Positions 1 to 7,110 of a DNA stretch of 14,752 nucleotides are shown piece after piece. The position numbers were made by a program, and so were the translations under genes. A model generated the notes under the pieces. It was not told the origin of the DNA. It made no database searches and worked only from the letters and a program-made list of their open reading frames with translations. Source of the DNA: Erysipelotrichaceae bacterium (GTDB lineage: Bacteria > Bacillota_I > Bacilli_A > Erysipelotrichales > Erysipelotrichaceae); assembly GCA_003520745.1 (NCBI GenBank), contig DOUE01000044.1:1-14752 (forward strand), written 5' to 3'. How positions within the stretch are numbered: position 1 is the first letter of the stretch; every line of letters starts with the position of its first letter.

Positions 1-122
1 TATTTTATAGTCCACCCACACGAAATCTTATAGAGTACCCACACGATAATTGAATACCCCTCAAAAATCACCCACACGATATTTTATAGAGCACCCACAC
101 CCACACGATATTTTAAAGAGCC
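1..122. repeat. Right end of an ISL3-type element with iterated subterminal repeats
   Basis: A unit of the form CCCACACGATATTTTATAGAG recurs about five times with variation. The last copy ends TTTTAAAGAGCC at 122. The complement of that end begins GGCTCTTTAAAATATCGTGTGG. It matches in form the right end of the complete ISL3 element further along (GGCGCTTTAAAATTGAGTGTGG), including the same CCCACAC iterons inside the terminal repeat. The rest of the element lies left of the window. If the end is at 122, the predicted 8-bp target duplication begins at 123, but the partner copy is out of view. No coding sequence is visible here. Confidence 0.65.
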
Positions 123-288
123 CAAAAAACCCGCTGTTTATGCGGGTTTGTTTACCTGTGGCGGAGGACATGAGACGCGATTTATAAGGTTCCCATCTCT
201 CTCTAATCCACTAAAATGCGCATATTTCGGCCTATTTCTTCCCGATTCTTCCCGTCGCTTTCACTTTGTATGGTCATTTGTATGGTCA
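123..288 (-). repeat. Diverged, inverted attachment-site-like repeat
   Basis: Read on the minus strand, this has the same order of parts as the intact copies at 7819-8022 and 11460-11664. A doubled TGACCATACAA motif (265-288) comes first, then a purine-rich spacer, a sequence like a tRNA 3' end (TCCTCCGCCA, as in tRNA-Ser, around 162-171), and a hairpin terminator. The second arm pair is missing, because the ISL3-type end abuts the terminator at 122/123. The tRNA-like core differs from the Gly-like core of the other copies, so this may belong to a related element with another target. That it is an att site is inference; the shared layout is directly visible. Confidence 0.5.
124..149 (-). terminator. 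Rho-independent terminator
   Basis: The stem AAACCCGC (127-134) pairs with GCGGGTTT (142-149) around a 7-nt loop. On the minus strand it is followed by a run of T (complement of 124-129). It lies beyond the end of the minus-strand nuclease gene that stops at 358, and is also the terminator part of the inverted site. Confidence 0.7.
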
Positions 289-357
289 CGAATTCGAACA
301 ATATGTCCTCCGTCACCGCAATATAATGAACTGATGTTAAAAGAAAGGGTAGGGGCG

Positions 358-1095
358 TTACCAGTATCTCATTTCAAGGTATTGAGCTAACGCGCGATAC
401 TGATTCGAAGAGATAGGAGAGAATAAATCTCGCGGTGATACTATGTGATACTTGCTTTGATCTTTCAAACAGGACCTCCAAGTACCTTCCATATCATTGT
501 TGCTACACGGATATACTTTTTTAAGCAGCTCATTATTCGCGGAAGGTATAACGCGAATGTGAATGTAGTCATCAGCTTTCACTGTTTCGGTAGCCTTATT
601 AGAGATCATTTGTTCAACCCAAAGTGTCTGACGCATTAACTGATAAAAAGGTTCATAGTAATAGATATCGTGAGAAGTTGACTGAAGTTGCCCTGAATGA
701 TCGATTAGGTTTTCATATCTTGATTTTCTTGTTTTTCTTGGATCGTCGGCTGCTTTATTTTCATTTCCAAACGCCTCGACGTACTTCCATTCAATTGGGA
801 ACAGGATCCTTCGGCCATCTTTGTGGACACCCAACATTAATGCGTAAACGGATGTACAGTTACTACCTCTTGTTGATGCTTTTATATTCAAATGATCAAT
901 ATCACTTACACTTTCAAATTGGATGTAAGTAGGGCTAAACCGATCAGAATCTATAATCAGAACATTAATGATGTCAGGGTCGATATTCGATAATATTGAA
1001 AGTGCAGCGGACTTGTCATTGCGGATTGGAAAAAGATGATTTAGGCAAGCAACTTGTGATGAAAGGGTGTGATTCGTAAGGTGACCATTCCACAA
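358..1095 (-). CDS. PGN_0703-type putative restriction endonuclease (PD-(D/E)XK fold), probably 5'-truncated
   Basis: The 245-residue product closely resembles the family as I remember it. It has an SSQVACLNHLFPIR segment near residue 12, a TRGSNCTSVYALMLGV stretch, then ILFPIEWKY (a likely E-x-K catalytic core near residues 98-105), YQLMRQTLWVEQM, VIPSANNEL and a C-terminal SKYHIVSPRDL...YLEMRYW. These proteins are annotated as putative restriction endonucleases; the substrate is unknown. The only start in this frame is a TTG at 1095 with no good ribosome site. Family-like coding sequence continues upstream to about 1199 (including NNLYAPF and EYFSKNSIALWNGH), where a TAA stops the frame. 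The normal N-terminal few dozen residues are therefore missing, and I suspect a decaying gene although the nuclease core is intact. It has no methylase or other partner here. Confidence 0.75.
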   Translation of the reverse strand: MWNGHLTNHTLSSQVACLNHLFPIRNDKSAALSILSNIDPDIINVLIIDSDRFSPTYIQFESVSDIDHLNIKASTRGSNCTSVYALMLGVHKDGRRILFPIEWKYVEAFGNENKAADDPRKTRKSRYENLIDHSGQLQSTSHDIYYYEPFYQLMRQTLWVEQMISNKATETVKADDYIHIRVIPSANNELLKKVYPCSNNDMEGTWRSCLKDQSKYHIVSPRDLFSPISSNQYRALAQYLEMRYW

Positions 1096-1372
1096 GGCAA
1101 TGGAGTTCTTACTAAAATACTCAAGGATAGCCGCTCCAAATGGAGCATACAGATTGTTGAGGTTGCTATTTAGTGTAACACTTTTAGAAAAGAGGTTAGA
1201 ATTTTAAAGAGCTATTTTTGAAAATAGTTGCTTTAATAGACCTAAAAAGCATATGATTTCAGTAATGGAAACCGGGGCTTTTATAATATAAAGTTAGGAC
1301 TTGTAACCGCATTCAAACTATGTTATTGTGTTCACAACAGGGGCCAAGGGGGTGGGGTATAAACATTAATTT

Positions 1373-1399
1373 TTGGTGAAAGTCTTTTTGTGTTATACT
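1373..1399 (+). promoter_or_regulatory. Possible promoter for the zinc-ribbon gene
   Basis: TTGGTG (1373-1378) and TATACT (1394-1399) are separated by 15 bases, slightly short for a sigma-70-type promoter. They lie just upstream of a GGAG ribosome site and the ATG at 1420. The segment 1200-1372 holds nothing else I can recognise. Confidence 0.4.
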
Positions 1400-1419
1400 A
1401 AGAAACTTGGAGAATTAAA

Positions 1420-1773
1420 ATGAAGAAATGCGAAGTATGTGGAGAACCGATCGCTGCTCACAAAGTAGTGGATTATCCATTTAGATTAGTTGACAAATAC
1501 AAATGTCCCAAATGTAAAAGTGAATATGTATTCAAAGATAATTGGCTTCATATAGTTTTAGCGATTGCAATTTTCATTGCCTCTGGAGTTTTGCTCCAAT
1601 ATGCATTATTGTACGATTTGACAAAGACACTAGTTACTATAATTGTTACAACATATTTCACGTTTTTTGTTCATCTTTTTTTAAGATCTAAAATGGTTTT
1701 CACAAGTATAAAAATTCTTACTAATAATGATCAAATACTAGATGAAAATGAACACTTTATAAGGGTGGAATAG
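1420..1773 (+). CDS. Small zinc-ribbon membrane protein of unknown function
   Basis: This 117-residue protein has two CxxC pairs near its N-terminus (C4EVC7 and CPKC at about residues 29-32), which would bind one zinc ion. Two hydrophobic segments follow (about residues 43-64 and 67-88), then a charged tail. It is probably an inner-membrane protein with the zinc ribbon and tail in the cytoplasm. The ATG has GGAG upstream (TTGGAGAATTAAA). It lies alone, facing away from the nuclease gene and ending about 155 bases before the left arm of an attachment-like site, so it is cargo of the first cassette. I do not recognise a named family and assign no function. It reads as an intact gene. Confidence 0.7.
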   Translation: MKKCEVCGEPIAAHKVVDYPFRLVDKYKCPKCKSEYVFKDNWLHIVLAIAIFIASGVLLQYALLYDLTKTLVTIIVTTYFTFFVHLFLRSKMVFTSIKILTNNDQILDENEHFIRVE

Positions 1774-1927
1774 GTCGACTTTTGTAGAGCCGTAATTTTA
1801 TAGTTGTATGCGAACAATAGGAAAAACTAATATCCAGCAACAATGAAGTGCATTGAAGAAATGATGTCTCATGTAGAGCAATTTTATAATATGATTCAGC
1901 AAATTGTCTCACCTCATAAAATTTCTC

Positions 1928-2036
1928 TGACTATACAAATGACTATACAACACTATGAAGATCTGAATTGATTGGAAGAAATTCAACTGAAATCGGGGAA
2001 TTTGAAGGGAAGTAGAGAGGATAAGAAGGTAAAAAA
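1928..2036 (+). repeat. Left half of an attachment-like site, interrupted by an IS
   Basis: The doubled TGACTATACAA arm (1928-1950) is followed by a spacer with GGAATTTGAAGGGA and AGAAGG, as in the intact copy at 7819. The site breaks off at GTAAAAAA (2029-2036), which is repeated exactly at 3858-3865 where the site resumes with the tRNA-like core and terminator. The two halves therefore formed one site before the IS landed. Confidence 0.7.
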
Positions 2037-2294
2037 AGCAGTATAAAATATCGTGTGGTTTTGAAAAACAGCGCTATAAAATTGAGTTTGGGTGAAAGAG
2101 AAGGAAACTCAAAAATCCTTCTCATATTTGCTCCGAATTTGCATTCGTATATTATAAGAGATTCAATCATGATCGCAGTTGAGGTATAAATGCATCCCTA
2201 TCTTGAAGTTCCTTTTGGGTGTTAACTTAAAGGAGCACTATAAGATAAAGTGTGGTTTTGGAAAAGCACGCTATAAAATTCAGTGTGGGTGAAA

Positions 2295-2326
2295 GAGAAG
2301 GAGACTCAAAAATCCTTCTCTTTTTT
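2295..2326 (+). terminator. Terminator hairpin at the IS left end
   Basis: GAGAAGGA (2295-2302) pairs with TCCTTCTC (2313-2320) and is followed by TTTTTT on the plus strand. It overlaps the transposase stop and would block transcription entering the IS from outside. The same hairpin, without the T run, is present in the outer MITE at 2098-2123. Confidence 0.65.
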
Positions 2327-3643
2327 CTTCGCGTTTGTGTCTCTTTTATCTGAGGAAATTCGACCCATGATCGCATACGATATTTTCGGATTCAATGCGA
2401 AAAGGACACGTTTCCTAAACCGGGTGAAGTTTTGCGAACCATGAATCAATGTGATATAGGCTCTTAGCTGACTGTTCACATTTTCAGCCAAAGCATTGGA
2501 TTGCTTGCGATCGTTGTGAGGTCTTTGAAAAGAATTGATGATTTCCTCTCTCCAATGGATAAGCATTCGTGTGAACTCATCATATTCCACGATGTCGGAG
2601 GCTTGGAATTTTTCAATCAGATAATCCAACCAGAGACCCGCGTTTTCATAGGTGGCTTGATCATTAAACAATTGATAAGCAGTTTTCAGGTTAAAGGCGT
2701 CGAGAAGTTTATCCGAGATAGTGAAGATCATTTTTAGAATCTCCCGTTTCGTTAACCTACGCTGAAAATGATGATTGTATTCGGGTTTTTCATCCAAATC
2801 GACCTCCTTCTTGTCCAAGAGGAAGTGCCATCGTTTTAAGAGATAATAGGCATCACTGCCATAAAGGCTTTGATTCATGATGGTAATACGGATCTTCGAA
2901 AAAGCAAACGACAGGTTCTTAACCACATGGAAGGGGTCGACGGCGACGCGGCAGTTTCTAAATTGAAGGCGAGCGACCTCGTTATACGGCTCCCACATAT
3001 CAATGGTAACGAACTTAACCTTGTCTCTCTGTTCCTTGGAATATTGACTGAAATGCTTATTCAAAGCGTATTTGGACCGTGAATTCAAGAGATCGACCAG
3101 GTATCTGTTCTCATTATCAATGAGGACGCATAAATAGGCCGAGTCATGATAAGCCATGTTTGAGTGGAGTTCATCAATCCCAAGGTTCTCGGGTAATGAA
3201 GGGGTTGGGATGACGACATAGCTATCCAGGTACAATTGAACAGTCGTAACGGAAACATGATTCAACGCAGCGATTCGCGTAAAACTGAGGTCGAGCTGCC
3301 CGAGTTGTTTCATCACACGATCCATTAAAGCGATACTATTTGAAAATCGAGCAAAAGAAAAAGGATTGGTTTCGAAAAAGGTTCGATGACAATCCTTACA
3401 GAGATAACGTCTTGCGTGGTAATGAATGATTCCGTCAAAGCCAATAAGATTTGGATGATGGATGTGCAATTCTTTGAGTCCGTGCGATATGGCGATTCCG
3501 CCACAATAAGGACAGGTCATCTTTTTCAACTTCAGACGAATATGATAATGAAAAGTGGTATCCTGTTTAAAAGTTTCAAGCAACTCAAGATCATCGCGAT
3601 GAACATTAAATAAAGCTGTGATAAAATCGTGTTGTGGAATCAT
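2306..3643 (-). CDS. ISL3 family transposase
   Basis: This 445-residue protein is of full family length. It has an N-terminal zinc finger (C44PYC47 and C82KDC85), a helix-turn-helix-like region around residues 110-140 (LSFTRIAALNHVSVTTVQLYLD), and a DDE catalytic domain. Likely acidic residues lie in LGIDELHS, in VTIDMWEPY (typical of ISL3 transposases) and in NALAENVNSQLR near the C-terminus. The ATG at 3643 has AAGGAGG about 6 bases upstream on the minus strand. It catalyses cut-and-paste movement of the surrounding IS and could also act on the MITE ends. The lysine-rich C-terminus (NAKKKEKDF) ends inside the terminator hairpin. The frame is uninterrupted, so the copy may be active. Confidence 0.93.
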   Translation of the reverse strand: MIPQHDFITALFNVHRDDLELLETFKQDTTFHYHIRLKLKKMTCPYCGGIAISHGLKELHIHHPNLIGFDGIIHYHARRYLCKDCHRTFFETNPFSFARFSNSIALMDRVMKQLGQLDLSFTRIAALNHVSVTTVQLYLDSYVVIPTPSLPENLGIDELHSNMAYHDSAYLCVLIDNENRYLVDLLNSRSKYALNKHFSQYSKEQRDKVKFVTIDMWEPYNEVARLQFRNCRVAVDPFHVVKNLSFAFSKIRITIMNQSLYGSDAYYLLKRWHFLLDKKEVDLDEKPEYNHHFQRRLTKREILKMIFTISDKLLDAFNLKTAYQLFNDQATYENAGLWLDYLIEKFQASDIVEYDEFTRMLIHWREEIINSFQRPHNDRKQSNALAENVNSQLRAYITLIHGSQNFTRFRKRVLFALNPKISYAIMGRISSDKRDTNAKKKEKDF

Positions 3644-3857
3644 TGTATTCCTCCTTCGTGGTTCCTTTTGGGTGTTAACTTAAAGGTATCACGAAGTTTT
3701 CTATTCCCCACACTAAATCTTACAGACCGCCCACACTCAATTTTACAGAGCACCCACACCCACACTCAATTTTAAAGCGCCCTTAAAGGTATCACGAAGT
3801 TTTTTTCCCCACACTAAATTTTACAGAGCACCCACACACACTCAATTTTAAAGCGCC

Positions 3858-3960
3858 GTAAAAAAACATTCCAATCATCTGCTCCAGTGGTGGGTAAAGC
3901 CCTATTTCTAGGGCTTTTTGATGATTTCAAAATGTTTTGACCATACATTGACCCTACAAA
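3858..3960 (+). repeat. Right half of the IS-interrupted attachment-like site
   Basis: It continues the half-site at 1928-2036: GTAAAAAA, then the tRNA-3'-end-like core CATCTGCTCCA (one base different from the other copies), GTGG, a terminator hairpin (3896-3919), and the right arm TGACCATACATTGACCCTACAAA (3938-3960). The arm directly adjoins a truncated transposase remnant. Confidence 0.7.
3896..3919 (+). terminator. Rho-independent terminator within the attachment-like site
   Basis: AAAGCCCT pairs with AGGGCTTT around a short ATTTCT loop and is followed by T residues. Both arms carry compensating changes relative to the copies with GCCCC/GGGGC, so the hairpin has been kept although the sequence changed. 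Confidence 0.75.
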
Positions 3961-4325
3961 ATTATTCCATCGAGTAATTTGACTATGTAATCCTCTGCTT
4001 CTTGGAGTAAATGAGTATTGGCATTCAAGGTCTCTAAAATGACGATGGACCAACTCGCCTAGCTTTGATGCGAGTAATAGTTTACTCTTCCATAGGTCGT
4101 CACAAACTTACTGCTACACTCTTTACACAGTACACGATGTTTCCCACCCAGGAATCCCTACTTGATGATTCGAGGTTCATTCACTCCGCAGACAGAGCAA
4201 ACAGGATAGTGCATGTTTTGGACAAATTGGTTGAATTGAATGAAGTTGAGGATCTCACGAATGAGTCGCTCCTTCTGTAAACCGACGAGTTGTCTAAAAT
4301 GCTCAAGAATATCGTTGTTTGGCAT
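3961..4325 (-). pseudogene. Decayed N-terminal fragment of a transposase (zinc-ribbon type)
   Basis: The minus-strand frame starts with MPNNDILEHFRQLV at 4325 and contains CSVCG...IIK, then an in-frame TAG, then GFLGGKHRVLCKECSSKF, YYSHQS, a second in-frame TAG, and ASWSIVILETLNANTHLLQEA. The order (short helical start, CxxCG, basic stretch, CxxC, then a Ser/His-rich region and W) is that of transposases related to IS1595-type proteins, but I cannot fix the family. The reading frame is maintained through two stops and is cut off exactly at the arm of the attachment-like site. It is dead debris. The 4326-4460 stretch upstream shows no further coding sequence. Confidence 0.55.
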
Positions 4326-4461
4326 AGTGAACCTCGTTGATTGGTCCATTATACCCTTGAAAATCCTCACTGGTGCGGGTCAATTCGACCTGCCCAAATT
4401 CAGGCCTTATTCTACTGAGTTACACCTGATTATTTAGTAGTTTGTTGGATATCTTCATCGT

Positions 4462-4494
4462 TAAATAAAAAGGAATTCTCATATTGAGAATTCC
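4462..4494 (-). terminator. Terminator of the secreted-peptide gene
   Basis: A perfect 10-bp stem, GGAATTCTCA (4472-4481) and TGAGAATTCC (4485-4494), with a 3-base loop. On the minus strand it is followed by TTTTTATTT. It lies about 85 bases past the stop of the minus-strand peptide gene. A's on the other side could let it work weakly on the plus strand too. Confidence 0.8.
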
Positions 4495-4577
4495 AAAAAT
4501 GAAACAATAGGTTCTTTAGTTACTCGACTCTTGTCAAAACCAAAAATCGATATTAACTAGACTAATTCAATGTTGGT

Positions 4578-5006
4578 TTACCACGTTGAGTCAGAACTAA
4601 ATGAATATATTGTCGAAATTGTTGATGGTTCAATATTTGAACTCTTTAGTCGAGAGCTTACAATTCTTCCAGTATAATAATAGCCTTCCTTGTAATACAA
4701 GTTGGCATAAACAAAATAAGAGAGGTTATCTGTATTTGGAATAATATAGGCATTCTGAGAGATTCTAGTAGTAGAGTACGGCTGGACAAAATCACCGTAT
4801 ACCGGAAGCAATGCCGTACTGTACTTGTGCATAATTCCATTTGCAGAGGCATTGGCTTTAGTGTCATAATCTGATGCAGCAGTCCAACCGCCCCAATTCG
4901 GCACTGTAACCACATCAGTTATCATGGCTGAAACACCTGTCGTGAACACAAATAATGCAAACATGAGTATTAAAATCCTATCAATAAAACGTTTACAATT
5001 TTTCAT
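4578..5006 (-). CDS. Sec-secreted small protein, candidate bacteriocin/toxin
   Basis: This 142-residue protein has a clear signal peptide: a basic start (MKNCKRFIDR), a hydrophobic core and GVSA before a likely cleavage after residue 27. The mature part of about 115 residues is rich in Ser, Thr, Tyr, Asn and Ala, has no Cys, and ends in Trp (SFSSDSTW). Early on it has VPNWGGW and later a Tyr-rich run (YANLYYKEGYYYTG). Secretion, aromatic/Gly/Ser content and a final Trp recall lactococcin-972-type peptides, but I cannot show the family motif. The start is ATG 5006, because an in-frame GTG at 5018 lies inside the AAAGGTGGGG ribosome site. It is divergent from a four-gene ABC operon, which suggests toxin plus immunity. 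It has its own promoter and terminator. Function is inferred. Confidence 0.65.
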   Translation of the reverse strand: MKNCKRFIDRILILMFALFVFTTGVSAMITDVVTVPNWGGWTAASDYDTKANASANGIMHKYSTALLPVYGDFVQPYSTTRISQNAYIIPNTDNLSYFVYANLYYKEGYYYTGRIVSSRLKSSNIEPSTISTIYSFSSDSTW

Positions 5007-5030
5007 GGATTTCCCCACCTTTCAAAGGCA

Positions 5031-5058
5031 TTATTACAAACAAAAAAGGTGAATGCAA
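5031..5058 (-). promoter_or_regulatory. Likely promoter of the secreted-peptide gene
   Basis: On the minus strand TTGCAT (complement of 5053-5058) is followed after 16 bases by TAATAA (complement of 5031-5036), about 25 bases before the start codon. It lies back to back with the ABC-operon promoter. Confidence 0.45.
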
Positions 5059-5107
5059 TAGTGCAAAGCAAAAAAAGAAGTAATTTTAGAATAATCCATG
5101 AACATAA

Positions 5108-5138
5108 TTGAAATTGAAAATAGTAATGGTATTATAAT
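5108..5138 (+). promoter_or_regulatory. Likely promoter of the four-gene ABC operon
   Basis: TTGAAA (5108-5113) and a consensus TATAAT (5133-5138) have a 19-base spacer. Transcription would start near 5145, inside the longer in-frame reading from 5098. This supports ATG 5167 as the real start of the first gene. Confidence 0.5.
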
Positions 5139-5166
5139 AGAGATAGAGTGTTCTGGGGGGCAATAC

Positions 5167-5973
5167 ATGCGAGTTTTTGGGAAAATTGCAAATGATGATT
5201 TTTTGAGAATTTTAGTTCTGGTAATTACTTTGACTGTATCCGGGTTCATGATTATCTCTTTTGATCCATATAATAATTATGATATCAATTATGGGATCTC
5301 AGTTTTTTTTGGATTAATATCTATTAATCGGAATGTAGTCTTTACAATCGTCTATTTTATTGCATTGCCATTTGTTCAGTTGACATCAATCTACCTTAAA
5401 TTTGAGAATAAATTTGATAACACTATTACAACAAGAATTTCATTAAGAAAATATTACTTTTATTGTATTAGAAAAATCGCGATGAACACGTTTATATTCA
5501 CAACGTGTACATACTTAGCTTTATTATCAATGATCCACATATATTGGTCTAGTGTTTCGTTCGTGCCTCAGCATATATTTCCTTTATTTTCAGAAAACAC
5601 GATACAAAATATAATGTTATTTTTAATCACCTCAACTATTGGAAACATATTGTTTTCGTTGTTTTTGTTTTCAATCATGTATTACTTTAAGGACAGGTAC
5701 TCTTTTTCCTTGTTTCCTGTATTGCTCGTACTTTCATCAATAATTATTTGCATGTTCTTAACGTTTCTGCTATCTCCGCTAGTTTTTTTCATTAATGATG
5801 CTTCGCTAATCAAATCTCTAGCATTCTCACTGTCACCATTAAGTATAATTATGCCTGGTCTCCTATTCGAATCGTCAGGAATGTCCGAATTTATATTTGG
5901 AACATTTACTTATTCAATTCTCACCTTTCTATTCCTGAATTTGTCAAGCAAAAGGAGGCTGATAAATGGCTAA
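5167..5973 (+). CDS. ABC-2-like multi-TM permease subunit (putative immunity/export)
   Basis: The 268-residue protein has about six predicted membrane segments (roughly residues 13-31, 52-74, 108-128, 150-175, 183-208 and 236-256), like ABC-2-type permeases of bacteriocin-immunity transporters. A basic cytoplasmic segment (TRISLRKYYFYCIRKIAM, near residues 87-104) may contact the ATPase. An in-frame ATG at 5098 has no ribosome site and precedes the predicted -10. ATG 5167 has GGGGGG six bases upstream and is preferred. The gene ends 8 bases inside the next one, which fits translational coupling. It is first in an operon of permease, small membrane protein, ATPase and small membrane protein. 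I do not recognise a named family. The role in self-protection or export of the divergent secreted protein is inferred from context. Confidence 0.65.
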   Translation: MRVFGKIANDDFLRILVLVITLTVSGFMIISFDPYNNYDINYGISVFFGLISINRNVVFTIVYFIALPFVQLTSIYLKFENKFDNTITTRISLRKYYFYCIRKIAMNTFIFTTCTYLALLSMIHIYWSSVSFVPQHIFPLFSENTIQNIMLFLITSTIGNILFSLFLFSIMYYFKDRYSFSLFPVLLVLSSIIICMFLTFLLSPLVFFINDASLIKSLAFSLSPLSIIMPGLLFESSGMSEFIFGTFTYSILTFLFLNLSSKRRLING

Positions 5974-6466
5974 ATTGTACCTAAGGAATTGTTTAAGTTT
6001 TTTGTTCTTGATTTATGTAGCTTCAATTATCCAAATGTACTATTTCTACTATAGTGCAAATGGAGTGCCACTTGATTATTGGATGATGCAATCAAACAAT
6101 GTCCCCGTTTATGTGAATTCAGCTTTTCTGGTATTCTCAATTTACAATGTAAAAATCATTAAGAGAACTCACACAAGCGCGATTCTTAGATTAGGTGGAA
6201 GAAAGATTATACATGAATATATGAAGGTTTCAATTCTAAATATTGTAGTATATTTCGGTTCAGTATACCTGCCGATAATTCTACTTAATAGAAACTTTAT
6301 ACAAAATTTTCCTTCCTTCTACATGTATATCTTTAATTCATTATTCACATTTGCAATTTATGAGTTAATTTACATAAGGTTTATAATTACTTCTGAGGAT
6401 AATGTCAGTATTCTCTTACCAATTCTCATTAATTTCGTTCAAAGATTCTTAACCATTACTATGTGA
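5966..6466 (+). CDS. Membrane protein, second subunit of the ABC system
   Basis: The 166-residue protein has about four hydrophobic segments (near residues 7-28, 45-60, 88-107 and 122-142). Between the second and third lies a basic stretch (SAILRLGGRKIIHEYMKV), similar in place and character to one in the first gene's product. It may be a coupling element. The ATG is 8 bases before the end of the preceding gene and has a strong AAAGGAGG site at 5951-5958, so translation is coupled. It ends in TGA, showing that TGA is a stop here. No named family is recognised. Its membrane location and operon with an ABC ATPase make a transporter subunit the best reading. Confidence 0.6.
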   Translation: MAKLYLRNCLSFLFLIYVASIIQMYYFYYSANGVPLDYWMMQSNNVPVYVNSAFLVFSIYNVKIIKRTHTSAILRLGGRKIIHEYMKVSILNIVVYFGSVYLPIILLNRNFIQNFPSFYMYIFNSLFTFAIYELIYIRFIITSEDNVSILLPILINFVQRFLTITM

Positions 6467-6501
6467 TTAAGTAACTAGAGATACACAGAAAGGCCAACCA
6501 A

Positions 6502-7110
6502 ATGATAAATATCAGGAATATTTCAAAGTCATTTAGCTCGAATCTTGTTCTTAATGACATTAGTCTAAAGATCTCATCTGGGGAGATTGTATACATTAAA
6601 GGAGTAAATGGATCTGGGAAATCAACGCTACTTAAAATAATCGCTGGAATTCTAGAGCCAGATACAGGAGATATTCAATTAGATGATGGTGTTTATATTG
6701 GTGCGCTAATTGAAAATCCAAGTTTTATTGAGAATGAAACGGCATTGTTTAACATGAAATTCTTATTTAACTTAAGAAACAAATTTGACATGAAAACAGT
6801 TGAGAATCTTTTCAATTATTTTGAAATTGACATCAAGGAAAAGAAATATATGAAAGACTTTAGCATTGGGATGAGACAGAAAGTCGGAATAATTCAAGCA
6901 ATTATGGAAGATCAAAATCTAGTATTGTTTGATGAACCTACTCGAGGACTTGATGAAAAATCAACCGAAGTATTTGTAAATATTGTTCATGAAATGAAAA
7001 AGATGGATAAGACAATAGTCATTTGTGCACATGACGGTGTTAGTTTAATCGATTTTGACAGGAGATACTGGCTTGATGACGGAAAAATTAAAGAGATTAA
7101 TGGAGTTTAA
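6502..7110 (+). CDS. ABC transporter ATPase, bacteriocin-immunity (LanF/BcrA) type
   Basis: The 202-residue nucleotide-binding subunit has a Walker A motif G34VNGSGKST42, a signature FSIGMRQK (residues 120-127), Walker B LVLFDEP (140-146), a D-loop GLD and the switch His177 (CAHD). In place of the Q-loop glutamine there is Glu71 in IGALIENPSF. This E-loop is established for LanF-type lantibiotic-immunity ATPases, which helps assign it. The protein is short for the group (usually about 230-300), lacking a C-terminal extension. It has AGAAAGG before the ATG, lies 35 bases after the second gene and overlaps the fourth. It would power the three membrane subunits encoded beside it. Confidence 0.88.
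   Translation: MINIRNISKSFSSNLVLNDISLKISSGEIVYIKGVNGSGKSTLLKIIAGILEPDTGDIQLDDGVYIGALIENPSFIENETALFNMKFLFNLRNKFDMKTVENLFNYFEIDIKEKKYMKDFSIGMRQKVGIIQAIMEDQNLVLFDEPTRGLDEKSTEVFVNIVHEMKKMDKTIVICAHDGVSLIDFDRRYWLDDGKIKEINGV

Larger units (their letters stand above)
2234..3781 (-). mobile_element. Complete ISL3-family insertion sequence
   Basis: The element is about 1.55 kb. Its ends are AGCACTATAAGATAAAGTGTGG at the left and, on the complement, GGCGCTTTAAAATTGAGTGTGG at the right. They are flanked by the 8-bp direct repeat CTTAAAGG (2226-2233 and 3782-3789). One transposase gene fills most of it. Inside the right end the CCCACAC/CAATTTTA motifs are iterated, as in the IS end at 1-122, and probably bind transposase. 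A sequence of about 26 bases (CCTTTTGGGTGTTAACTTAAAGG and flanks) occurs both just outside the left end and just upstream of the transposase, so the target was a relative of the element's own leader. Confidence 0.85.
2037..3857. mobile_element. Outer MITE-like ISL3 relative, interrupted by a complete ISL3 element
   Basis: The outer ends are AGCAGTATAAAATATCGTG at 2037 and, on the complement, GGCGCTTTAAAATTGAGTG from 3857. They are imperfect inverted repeats of about 20 bases. Both are flanked by the exact 8-bp duplication GTAAAAAA (2029-2036 and 3858-3865); 8 bp is usual for ISL3-family insertion. Removing the inner element (2234-3781 plus one 8-bp repeat) leaves only about 265 bp with no transposase, that is, two ISL3-type ends joined, with a hairpin at 2098-2123. 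This fits a non-autonomous miniature element mobilised by a related transposase. Confidence 0.7.

Noticed and set aside
1..122. CRISPR-like array of ~22-base repeats
   Set aside because: The units are imperfect, unevenly spaced and have no unique spacers of constant length. The same motif occurs at other ISL3 ends in the window, so these are IS iterons.
5098..5166. Upstream ATG for the first ABC gene
   Set aside because: No ribosome site is seen, and the predicted -10 box lies within this stretch; ATG 5167 fits better.
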